In this document: positions 42,734 to 50,390 of the stretch, in pieces
How the letters are laid out: every line of letters starts with the position of its first letter
Numbering within the stretch: the first letter of the stretch is position 1
Assembly: GCA_947460595.1 (NCBI GenBank)
Contig: CANHGS010000018.1
Coordinates: 1 to 64,000 of the forward strand
DNA: 64,000 nt
Source of the DNA: Bacteroidota bacterium
GTDB taxonomy: Bacteria > Bacteroidota > Bacteroidia > Chitinophagales > Chitinophagaceae
Direction of reading: 5' to 3'
The notes under the pieces: generated by a model
Seen by the model: the letters and a program-made list of their open reading frames with translations, nothing else
Database searches by the model: none
Told to the model about the DNA's origin: nothing
Position numbers and translations under genes: made by a program

Positions 42734-43840
42734 ATGGATGACATTCAATTACTAGCAGCCATTGAGAGCTACCTTGCCGGGGAGATGAATCCTCAGGAGC
42801 AAGCTTTCTTTGAAGCACTGCGCAAGAAAACCCCGGAGATTGACCAGATGGTGGTGGAACACAATATGTTCCTGCATCAAATGGACAGTTATGTGGCTTA
42901 CCAAAATATCAAGCATACCCTTCACCAAGTTCATCAGGACTTGGTAGAAACGGGGAATTTGTATGAAGGAGGAGAAGTTTCTACCAAAGTACAGGTTGTG
43001 CAATTGTGGAACAGGTATAAAAGAGTAGCGGCCATTGCGGCTTCTGTTGGTGGTGTTATTGCTTTATTTATTAGTGGATTAATGGCTTTTTTCTCGCCGG
43101 TAAGTGGCAATCAATTACAACAATTGAGCAAGGATATTGAAATCATTAAACGCAACCAACAGGTACAAGGTTCTTTGATCAACGAAGTAAAAACCAAGAT
43201 TCCTACAGGCGTTAAGATGGTGAGTGGTGGGTCTGGATTTTTGATTGATCCAAAAGGTTTTATTATTACCAATGCACACGTGTTAAAAGGAACATCAGCC
43301 ATTGTGGTTGATAGCAAGGGAAGAGAGTTCAATGCATCTATAGTACATATAGATAATCAAAAAGATTTGGCTATTCTGAAAATTAATGACGCTGACTTCA
43401 AACCTTCCAAAAAACTTCCTTATGGCATTGGAAAAAGGAATGCAGATTTGGGTGATGAAATTTTCACTTTGGGTTATCCAAGAAATGACATTGTATACGG
43501 CGTTGGGTATCTAAGCGCAAAGACAGGTTTTAACGGAGATTCTCTGAGCTATCAAATTCAAATTAGTGCCAATCCGGGTAACTCAGGTGGTCCTGTTTTA
43601 AATAACAATGGAGAAGTTATTGGAGTTCTTAGTACTCGCCAGGCGCAGGCCGATGGGGTTGCTTTTGCAGTCAAATCTAAAAACATTCATGATTTTGTAG
43701 AAGAAGCCAAGAAAACTGATACTGCTTTAGAAAATATCAAAATCCCTGTTCGCGCCAATATGAAGGGAATTGAACGCAAACAACAAATTAATAGAGTAGC
43801 TGATTGCGTGTTCAACGTAAAAGCATTCAGTCAAAAATAG
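42734..43840 (+). CDS. Membrane-anchored anti-sigma-like/trypsin-like serine protease fusion
   Basis: Residues 1-95 (LLAAIESYLAGEMNPQEQAF) resemble the cytoplasmic part of Bacteroidota anti-sigma factors, with the I-x2-YL-x-G-x8-FE pattern. One span follows at about 98-120 (VAAIAASVGGVIALFISGLM), then a short helical stalk and an S1C trypsin-like domain at about 155-325. The catalytic triad is complete: His182 (ITNAHVL), Asp211 (KDLAIL) and Ser284 (NPGNSGGPV). No PDZ domain follows. Lying 5 bp after an ECF sigma gene, it probably holds that sigma factor at the membrane and may sense periplasmic stress through its own protease. The join of both functions in one chain is unusual. The anti-sigma role is inferred from position and N-terminal pattern only. 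Confidence 0.85.
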   Translation: MDDIQLLAAIESYLAGEMNPQEQAFFEALRKKTPEIDQMVVEHNMFLHQMDSYVAYQNIKHTLHQVHQDLVETGNLYEGGEVSTKVQVVQLWNRYKRVAAIAASVGGVIALFISGLMAFFSPVSGNQLQQLSKDIEIIKRNQQVQGSLINEVKTKIPTGVKMVSGGSGFLIDPKGFIITNAHVLKGTSAIVVDSKGREFNASIVHIDNQKDLAILKINDADFKPSKKLPYGIGKRNADLGDEIFTLGYPRNDIVYGVGYLSAKTGFNGDSLSYQIQISANPGNSGGPVLNNNGEVIGVLSTRQAQADGVAFAVKSKNIHDFVEEAKKTDTALENIKIPVRANMKGIERKQQINRVADCVFNVKAFSQK

Positions 43841-43866
43841 ACAGTTGGTTTTTTTAAAATAAGTAA

Positions 43867-43893
43867 GCCCCCGACCAATAACGTCGGGGGTTT
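43867..43893 (+). terminator. Terminator after the protease gene
   Basis: The stem CCCCCGAC (43868-43875)/GTCGGGGG (43883-43890) is followed by a short T run, 27 bp after the stop. Confidence 0.75.
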
Positions 43894-43956
43894 GCTATTT
43901 GTGGGGTTGTATAGCTTGTCTATTGGGTTATTGGAAGTGAATTGGGATTGAGTCAT

Positions 43957-43994
43957 GGACATAAAAAAAGGGGAAATCCCCTTTTTTTATGTCC
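43957..43994. terminator. Second, bidirectional terminator
   Basis: A 17-bp perfect stem (GGACATAAAAAAAGGGG at 43957-43973, complement at 43978-43994) with a 4-base loop contains A/T runs on both sides, so it can work for the plus-strand protease gene and for the minus-strand nucleotidyltransferase gene. Confidence 0.75.
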
Positions 43995-44031
43995 GTATTC
44001 TTTGTTCTTTTTATTTTCCTACATCAAAACT

Positions 44032-44066
44032 TAAATTCAATTTTGACTTTTGAATTTTGACTTTCT
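44032..44066. repeat. GTCAAAA post-stop element after the nucleotidyltransferase gene
   Basis: On the minus strand, 3 bp after the TAG of the gene at 44070, the sequence reads TTAGAAAGTCAAAATTCAAAAGTCAAAAT. Nearly the same block follows the receptor stop at 59165. Its 7-base GTCAAAA unit is close to the GTGAAAA/GTGAAGA units of the heptamer arrays. Confidence 0.7.
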
Positions 44067-44069
44067 AAC

Positions 44070-44978
44070 CTACCCCCAAAGATTAGATGGATAAGTTCCA
44101 TCTGCTACCAAGGCATTGATGCTAGCTTGAACATGGGGTGCGTCTTCTTTATAAGTAACACCAAACCACTGAGCAGATGTTGGAACTACTTTAACAGTTC
44201 CTCTACCCGACTTCATAAATTGACCAGTTACGTTTGGAATAAAGAATTCAGACTTAGGATTCTGTAAATTCTTTTCATCACTCAAGAATTCTTGGAAATA
44301 GGTTTCGCAAACCTCAATGAATCCTGGGGCAAAACATAGGTAGTTCATACTTACTAATGAATCTTCACTTACTTTATGCAATCCTGTAGCATCTTCATAG
44401 GTAATGACTCCCGACTCATTGCGAAAGATGCTTGTTCGCTCATTAATATCCGTTAAATTATGATTGGCGTCAACAGCACATACACCACGGCTAACACTGC
44501 CAAAATCGCTCAACGTCTTTTTTAATTCATATCCAACAATACAATAAGTTTGTTCATTGCATTGATTCACCAAAAAATCGTAGGCTTTTACAAAGGCGTC
44601 TGTTCCATAATAGTCGTCTGCATTAATAACGGCAAATGGTTCATTCACTTTACCCTTGCAACATAATACCGCATGGGCTGTTCCCCAAGGCTTGGTTCTT
44701 TCTGCAGGAACTTGTTTGTCACCCATAAAAGACTTTAAATCTTGGTAAACATAATCAGTAGCCATTTTACCTTTTAATTTGGGTTCAAATATGGCTTTAA
44801 AATTGTCAGCAAAATCTTCTCGAATGATAAATACTACTTTTTCAAAACCCGCTTTGATAGCATCAAAGATGGAGTAGTCCATGATGGTTTCACCACTAGG
44901 TCCAAAGGATTGTGTTTGTTTTTGGCTGCCATATCGGCTTGCCATACCTGCTGCTAATATTACCAGTGTTGGTTTCAT
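44070..44978 (-). CDS. Sugar-phosphate nucleotidyltransferase
   Basis: The 302-aa protein has the nucleotidyltransferase start VILAAGMASRYGSQKQ (residues about 5-20, with GMASR in place of GxGTR), FGPSGETIMDYSIFDA, and the metal-binding VINADDYYGTDAF near residues 117-129. This family makes NDP-sugars from sugar-1-phosphates; the Bacteroidota subgroup is of uncertain sugar specificity. It may feed the glycan island, but it is not linked to it. It is a single gene, with an AT-rich 148-bp gap to the divergent PLP-enzyme gene. Confidence 0.88.
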   Translation of the reverse strand: MKPTLVILAAGMASRYGSQKQTQSFGPSGETIMDYSIFDAIKAGFEKVVFIIREDFADNFKAIFEPKLKGKMATDYVYQDLKSFMGDKQVPAERTKPWGTAHAVLCCKGKVNEPFAVINADDYYGTDAFVKAYDFLVNQCNEQTYCIVGYELKKTLSDFGSVSRGVCAVDANHNLTDINERTSIFRNESGVITYEDATGLHKVSEDSLVSMNYLCFAPGFIEVCETYFQEFLSDEKNLQNPKSEFFIPNVTGQFMKSGRGTVKVVPTSAQWFGVTYKEDAPHVQASINALVADGTYPSNLWG

Positions 44979-45126
44979 AAAATCTTGTTTATTTACTTTT
45001 AAAAATAGAAACTTGATTCAAAGAGAATGACTACTTTTCTGTTCCTGAAAAGAATCATATAGTATTTTTTTGGGCTATAAAGTTACTAGATTATTACCAA
45101 CCAATCATCAGATGCTCCCTTAAATA

Positions 45127-46005
45127 ATGCTACAAAAGCCTCGAATTCAACTACTAAAATCTTTTACAAATAATCATATTTGTACAGAAATCTTGCGTTT
45201 AGATGAAATGCATCCAGTCATTAGTGGTAACAAATGGTATAAACTAAAGTATTACTTGGAAGATGCCATTCAGCAAGGCGCAACTGAAATAGCCAGTTTT
45301 GGGGGAGCTTATTCCAACCACTTAGTGGCTTTAGCCCTGGCTAGCAAGCATGCCGGTCTTGGTGTCACCGGATTTATTAGAGGAGAAGCTGGACCAATTG
45401 CATCACCCACCCTTGTAGCGGCTATGGACTATGGGATGAAACTGGTGTATTTGACTAGGGAGCAATATCAAAACAAGGAGGCAATTGAAATTCAATACCA
45501 AGCAACTGGTCGTTATTTTGTGGCAGAGGGTGGGTATGGCGCGTTAGGTGTACAAGGAGCCGCTAGTATTTTGGATGGTTTTAATTGGGAGTCCTATACC
45601 CATATGGTATGTTCAGTAGGATCTGGCACCATGGCTGCTGGTTTTCTTTCTAGGCTAGCACCACATCAACAACTCATTGGGATAAGTTCTCAAAAAAACA
45701 ATGCTTCACTCAAAAACGCTGTTTTGCATTTTAGCCCTTCTGAAAAACATCCTCAATTTGAATTAGTCGAAGATTTTCATTTTGGTGGTTTTGCCAAACA
45801 TCCACCTGAACTATTAGCATACATGCGAGCACTATGGGAAAGAGAATCTCTACCAACAGATATAGTTTATACCAGTAAACTATGTTTTGCTGTTGAACAG
45901 TTGATTGCTGCCAATAGATTTGTTACAGGTAGTAAGCTGCTAGTCATTCATAGCGGAGGACTTCAAGGAAACCATTCACTAAATAAAGACATGCTACCCT
46001 TTTAA
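45127..46005 (+). CDS. ACC deaminase/D-cysteine desulfhydrase family PLP enzyme
   Basis: The 292-aa fold-type II PLP enzyme has GNKWYKLKYYLEDA near residues 34-47, where Lys39 is the likely cofactor lysine (as in NKxRKLxY), AEIASFGGAYSNHLVALAL (phosphate-side Ser/Asn loop) and SVGSGTMAAGFLSRL (phosphate-binding). In most bacteria such proteins act as D-cysteine desulfhydrases and few are true ACC deaminases; substrate not decided here. A small secreted-protein gene follows 29 bp later. Confidence 0.88.
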   Translation: MLQKPRIQLLKSFTNNHICTEILRLDEMHPVISGNKWYKLKYYLEDAIQQGATEIASFGGAYSNHLVALALASKHAGLGVTGFIRGEAGPIASPTLVAAMDYGMKLVYLTREQYQNKEAIEIQYQATGRYFVAEGGYGALGVQGAASILDGFNWESYTHMVCSVGSGTMAAGFLSRLAPHQQLIGISSQKNNASLKNAVLHFSPSEKHPQFELVEDFHFGGFAKHPPELLAYMRALWERESLPTDIVYTSKLCFAVEQLIAANRFVTGSKLLVIHSGGLQGNHSLNKDMLPF

Positions 46006-46034
46006 TCAGATTTTTCACAACTATCTTTGGTACC

Positions 46035-46673
46035 ATGAAATGGTGTTCTCCCTACTGTTTATTCTTACTTGTGTGCATCAGCCAATTGGGGTTAACTAAT
46101 GCACAAGAAACCCTACCTAATTTTAAAGTCAAAGACTTGGGTAAAAAAGGAGTAGTGGTATCTTGGTTAAATCCATTCAAGAACTGCCAGCAACTATCAG
46201 TACAAAGGTCAACAGATTCCATTCAATTCAAAACCATCTTACACGCTCAAACTCCCAATAGGTATGACAATGGGTTTGTTGATAAAGCCCCTGCGGAAAG
46301 ACCTTTGTATTACAGAATCTATTATGTGCTAGATGGGGGTAATTTTTACTTTTCCACTATCCAAACAATTAAGCCTAATAAGGAATCAATTCCATCAACT
46401 TCAGTATGGAAACCCTCTAGATTTGTTTTTTGTACTGGTAAGGGCACACCTACTATTCTATTACCCGATGCAAGGAAACACTTGTATAGACTGGTCTTCA
46501 AAGAAGAAAACGGATCTACTATTTTTGAAATAAATACACTAAAAGAAACAACAACCTATTTAGACAAAGCCAATTTTGTGCATTCCGGCTGGTTTCTTTT
46601 TGACTTGTATGAAGATGGAAATTTAAAAGAACAAGGGAAAATTTTGTTACAAAAAGATGCTACTAACCGCTAA
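46035..46673 (+). CDS. Secreted protein, fibronectin III-like, unknown function
   Basis: The 212-aa product has a signal peptide (MKWCSPYCLFLLVCISQLGL, probably cut after TNAQ near residue 24). The next 90 residues (LPNFKVKDLGKKGVVVSWLN, later PLYYRIYYVLDGGNFYFS) resemble a fibronectin III-like beta-sandwich. The rest is not recognised, and no enzyme motif is seen. Its 3' end overlaps lipB's by 11 bp in convergent orientation. Confidence 0.7.
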   Translation: MKWCSPYCLFLLVCISQLGLTNAQETLPNFKVKDLGKKGVVVSWLNPFKNCQQLSVQRSTDSIQFKTILHAQTPNRYDNGFVDKAPAERPLYYRIYYVLDGGNFYFSTIQTIKPNKESIPSTSVWKPSRFVFCTGKGTPTILLPDARKHLYRLVFKEENGSTIFEINTLKETTTYLDKANFVHSGWFLFDLYEDGNLKEQGKILLQKDATNR

Positions 46674-47379
46674 TCAGTTGACAAGAAAATACTTGTTCAA
46701 AATGTTTTTTCACTCGGCACTTAACTTCTTCCATGGACACCATTCTTCCCAGCTCTTTTTCCAATGAGGTCACTTGTTTATTTTCTATTCCACAGGGTAC
46801 AATAAACTCAAAATAATCCAAATGGGTATTCACATTAAATGCAAATCCATGCATGGTAATCCAACGGCTACATTTAATACCCATGGCACAAATCTTTCTA
46901 GCTTTTGTAGGATCCAATGGGTCAAGCCAAACACCTGTTTCCCCCTTGCTTCTTTCTCCTACAAGCCCATAATCTGCCATAGTTAGAATTATGACTTCTT
47001 CTAAACTACGGAGATACCAACCCAGATCTGGTTGAAATTTTTCCAAATCTAAAATGGGATAGCCTACCAATTGTTCTGGTCCATGAAAAGTAATATCGCC
47101 ACCTCTATTTATATGAAAGTATTCAATTCCTTTATCTTTCAATTCTTGCTCATCAATTAACAAGTGTTCCAATTTACCACTTTTACCTAATGTATAAACT
47201 GGAGGATGTTCCACAAAAAGCAAGTGCTGCATGGTGGGAACTTGATTTGCTGGCAGTTCTCCCATTTTCCTAAAAGCCGCTTTGATATCAGCATTTTCTT
47301 TGAGCAATTGCTCTTGAAAATCCCATACTAGCTGATAAGACTTAAGCCCAAGATCCTGAAATTGCACTTGTTCTTGCAT
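46663..47379 (-). CDS. lipB: Octanoyltransferase LipB
   Basis: LipB moves octanoyl from acyl carrier protein to lipoyl domains, the first step of lipoate synthesis. The 238-aa protein shows HLLFVEHPPVYTLGKSG, the RGGDITFHGPEQLVGYPILD motif (about 92-111), GVWLDPLD, the KICAMGIKCSRWITMHGFAFN block with catalytic Lys, and FIVPCGI with the acyl-carrying Cys. lipA is not in the window. It is divergent from rluD with 26 bp between starts. Confidence 0.96.
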   Translation of the reverse strand: MQEQVQFQDLGLKSYQLVWDFQEQLLKENADIKAAFRKMGELPANQVPTMQHLLFVEHPPVYTLGKSGKLEHLLIDEQELKDKGIEYFHINRGGDITFHGPEQLVGYPILDLEKFQPDLGWYLRSLEEVIILTMADYGLVGERSKGETGVWLDPLDPTKARKICAMGIKCSRWITMHGFAFNVNTHLDYFEFIVPCGIENKQVTSLEKELGRMVSMEEVKCRVKKHFEQVFSCQLISG

Positions 47380-47405
47380 AAGGTAAAATTAAGCAATATG
47401 GGCTT

Positions 47406-48482
47406 ATGAGGGAACATTCCTATTTTTACCAAATGGAAACAGCCTCAGATTTTATTGCTGACGAAGGATCGGAAGAACTATACGAACGAAAAGCCTTTAC
47501 GGTAAACAAGGGACAAGAGCCTTTGAGGATTGACAAGTTTGTAAAAATGCACATTGAAGGGGCTACCCGCAATAAGGTTCAAAATGGCATTGACGCAGGT
47601 TTTGTAACGGTGAATGGAAAAATTGTCAAACAGAATTACAAGGTAAAACCGGGTGATGAAATAGTATTTCTGAGCTATATCAATCCGGAACATACTGAGC
47701 TTAAACTAGAAAACATTCCACTCAATATTGTGTATGAAGATGATTCCTTAATGGTGATCAATAAGCCAGCCAATATGGTGGTGCATCCTGGCGTAGGTAA
47801 TTATTCTGGTACATTACTAAATGGCGTTGCTTATTATCTAAAACAACAAAATCCTAGTTTAGACGAAGACGCACTACCCCGTTTTGGATTGGTTCATAGA
47901 ATAGACAAGAACACCACGGGATTAATTGTACTAGCCAAAACAGGAGAGTCTGCGGCACACTTGGCCAAACAGTTCTTTAACCATACCGTTTCTAGAAAGT
48001 ATATGGCTTTAGTCTGGGGTGATGTTAAGGAAGACGAAGGCACTATTACGGGACATATTGCACGCCATAAACAGCATAGAAAAATGTTTGACGTTTATCC
48101 AGAAGGAGAAATAGGCAAACACGCCATTACCCATTATCGGGTCTTAGAAAGATACAATTATGTAACCCTAGTAGAATGCGTTTTGGAAACTGGGCGTACC
48201 CACCAAATTAGGGTACACATGAAACATATTGGCCATACCCTTTTTAATGATTTTGAATATGGTGGTGATAGAATTTTAAAAGGCACCATTTATACTAGGT
48301 ACAAACAATTTGTAGACAATTGTTTTGAATCCTGCCCTAGGTGTGCCTTACACGCCAAAACATTAGGTTTTGTGCATCCCGTTACTGGAAAAGAAATGTT
48401 TTTTGAATCTCCAATACCCGAAGACATGGAGCAAGTAATTGCTAGATGGAAAAACTATATTGGCAACAAAAACGAGTTCTAG
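47406..48482 (+). CDS. rluD: RluD-type 23S rRNA pseudouridine synthase
   Basis: RluD-type enzymes convert uridines of 23S rRNA helix 69 to pseudouridine. The 358-aa protein has an N-terminal S4 RNA-binding domain (LRIDKFVKMHIEGATRNKVQ, about 41-60), the catalytic Asp in GLVHRIDKNTTGLIVLAKT (about 161-179), the TGRTHQIRVHMKHIGH motif and a C-terminal HAKTLGFVHPVTGK. ATG 47406 is used; an in-frame ATG at 47433 is also possible. The methyltransferase gene starts with no gap after its stop. Confidence 0.95.
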   Translation: MREHSYFYQMETASDFIADEGSEELYERKAFTVNKGQEPLRIDKFVKMHIEGATRNKVQNGIDAGFVTVNGKIVKQNYKVKPGDEIVFLSYINPEHTELKLENIPLNIVYEDDSLMVINKPANMVVHPGVGNYSGTLLNGVAYYLKQQNPSLDEDALPRFGLVHRIDKNTTGLIVLAKTGESAAHLAKQFFNHTVSRKYMALVWGDVKEDEGTITGHIARHKQHRKMFDVYPEGEIGKHAITHYRVLERYNYVTLVECVLETGRTHQIRVHMKHIGHTLFNDFEYGGDRILKGTIYTRYKQFVDNCFESCPRCALHAKTLGFVHPVTGKEMFFESPIPEDMEQVIARWKNYIGNKNEF

Positions 48483-49217
48483 TTGAAACGGCAGCAACCT
48501 ATCCGCATTCTGGCTAAAAAAATCTTGTCCAGGCTTCCTATAGCATTGACCAAGAATGAACAATATGACAGATTAACCCAACGGATCATTCAACAAGTTT
48601 GCCAACCCAATAGCAATTGTATTGATATTGGCGCACATGAGGGTAAGATCCTTGCCATGATGTTGACAGCTTCACCAAATGGAAGGCACCATGCATTTGA
48701 GCCCATTCCTGCCCTATATGAACAATTGAAGAAAGACTTTGGCGCTAGGGCGATGATTCATCATCAAGCACTTTCTAATCAAGCAGGCTTTATTAATTTT
48801 AATCTTGTCTTGTCAAATCCTGCATTAAGCGGCATTCATAAAAGACCTTATTGGAAAAAAGAAATAGATACTACCATTCAAGTAACAACTGCACCATTAG
48901 ACCATTTGATTGATGTAACCGAACAAATTGATTTGATTAAAATGGATGTAGAAGGAGCTGAATTATGGGTATTGGAAGGTGCTGTCAATACCATTAACCG
49001 ATGTAGACCATTTATTCTATTTGAATGCGGCAATATGGGAGGACAAGCCTATGATTTTTCTGCCAAAGCTGCTTTTGACCTATTGGATTTACGGCTAAAA
49101 TACCAGCTATTCACATTGGATGGCTGGCTCAAGCATCAACCTGCTTTGAGCTTTGCTGATTTTCAACAGCATTTTGAACAAGGAACAGAGTTTTTCTTTT
49201 TAGCCATCCCAAAATAG
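48483..49217 (+). CDS. FkbM-family methyltransferase
   Basis: The frame starts with TTG at 48483, directly after the rluD TAG. The next in-frame Met lies beyond SAM motif I, so an ATG start is excluded. The 244-aa product has NCIDIGAHEGKILAMMLTAS (about 44-63), HHAFEPIPALYEQLKK and the FkbM signature LIKMDVEGAELWVLEGAV (about 155-172). Tight linkage to rluD implies co-transcription with reinitiation. Substrate unknown. Confidence 0.85.
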   Translation: MKRQQPIRILAKKILSRLPIALTKNEQYDRLTQRIIQQVCQPNSNCIDIGAHEGKILAMMLTASPNGRHHAFEPIPALYEQLKKDFGARAMIHHQALSNQAGFINFNLVLSNPALSGIHKRPYWKKEIDTTIQVTTAPLDHLIDVTEQIDLIKMDVEGAELWVLEGAVNTINRCRPFILFECGNMGGQAYDFSAKAAFDLLDLRLKYQLFTLDGWLKHQPALSFADFQQHFEQGTEFFFLAIPK

Positions 49218-49268
49218 TTTCACAAAAACCGCTGTATGAATAAAGGCTTACAAGAAAGAGCGCATTGT

Positions 49269-50306
49269 TTAAAAGGAATCTCCCCTAAAATTAAAATTGA
49301 GCGAGACATGGTGAAATAGATTCTGCTGGTAAAAACCCGTTGCATAATGCATGTGCAATTTGTCAAGGAGTAATCCAATACCTAGGGTAAATCCATTCAA
49401 ACCATTGGTCATATTATAGGCATTCAAACTCTGTCTTCTCAAAAGATTTAAGCCCGCATTTACTTGTAGCTTTTCACTTAAAAAAATCTCTGTAGAGAAT
49501 ACCAAATGAGATAAGAATTTCTGAGCACCATTATTGCTTCTGTTTGGAACAATCCCTTCCATTTGGTTAAAAGTGGTATCGCTGTACAAAATATTCCAGC
49601 GATGCAGGTGTTGCGCTGTAAGGGAAAATTGAAAAGGTGCTTTTGCCAACCGTTTGGTTATGCCCATTTGCAAGTCAAAGGGTAGTTCTTCTTTGGGCTG
49701 CAAACCGTCATAGGTTTTTAATTGTGCACCCATATTCTTCACCAAGATACTAGCTTGCAATTCTGATTCCTCATCATGATAAGCCAAGCCAACATCAAAA
49801 CCTATTCCATTGGATTGATATTGACCATAATTTGAACCAATAAACTTGGCATTCACGCCATACCACCAACGTTCATGGTATTGCTTTGAAAATCCCAATT
49901 GTATTACATAGTCCTTGGGTTGAAAAGTTCCTAAAATATTGCCTGAAGCATCGGTTTGGATTAGGTTTCCATAATCCAAATATTGCACCCCAAGTGAAAA
50001 ATTACTATTGTATTTGTTAGAGTGCATAGCGGTATTAAAACCATATTGTTGCAAGCCTTGGGCAAAACTGTAAAAACCGGCACTGACACCGCCATGCATC
50101 TCATCTCGCAAGAGAGCTGGGTTATTAAATGCCAATCCCAAGTCCTTTCCTATGCTAGAAATATTCACCCCTCCAAGGGATGCTTGTTTTGCAGAAATGG
50201 GTTGGTTCAGAAAATTAAACACAGCATTACCACCCAGCGTCTGAGCGTTCAATAGTATGGGACTTGTCCATACCATGCAAAGGAATATTGGAATAATGCG
50301 TTTCAT
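49269..50306 (-). CDS. porQ: Type IX secretion system protein PorQ
   Basis: PorQ is an outer-membrane beta-barrel of the T9SS attachment complex (with PorU, PorV and PorZ in Porphyromonas). The 345-aa product has a signal peptide (MKRIIPIFLCMVWTSPILLNAQ) and the hallmark N-terminus GGNAVFNFLNQPISAKQASLGG near residues 25-46, followed by GKDLGLAFNNPALL, the UPF0164/PorV-like pattern. It ends in a beta-signal-like HVSLNFNFRGDSF. Its presence implies a T9SS in this organism; no other por genes are in the window. Confidence 0.88.
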   Translation of the reverse strand: MKRIIPIFLCMVWTSPILLNAQTLGGNAVFNFLNQPISAKQASLGGVNISSIGKDLGLAFNNPALLRDEMHGGVSAGFYSFAQGLQQYGFNTAMHSNKYNSNFSLGVQYLDYGNLIQTDASGNILGTFQPKDYVIQLGFSKQYHERWWYGVNAKFIGSNYGQYQSNGIGFDVGLAYHDEESELQASILVKNMGAQLKTYDGLQPKEELPFDLQMGITKRLAKAPFQFSLTAQHLHRWNILYSDTTFNQMEGIVPNRSNNGAQKFLSHLVFSTEIFLSEKLQVNAGLNLLRRQSLNAYNMTNGLNGFTLGIGLLLDKLHMHYATGFYQQNLFHHVSLNFNFRGDSF

Positions 50307-50344
50307 TCAAGTTCAAATCTAAGCAGGGATGGCTTATTCGCCAG

Positions 50345-50373
50345 AAAAAAAATCCCCCGATTTCGGGGGATTT
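50345..50373. terminator. Terminator after lon
   Basis: The inverted repeat AAATCCCCCGA (50350-50360)/TCGGGGGATTT (50363-50373) is followed on the minus strand by a T run reaching 50345. It lies 18 bp after the lon stop and before the porQ start. Confidence 0.85.
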
Positions 50374-50390
50374 AAGATAAGTATATACGA

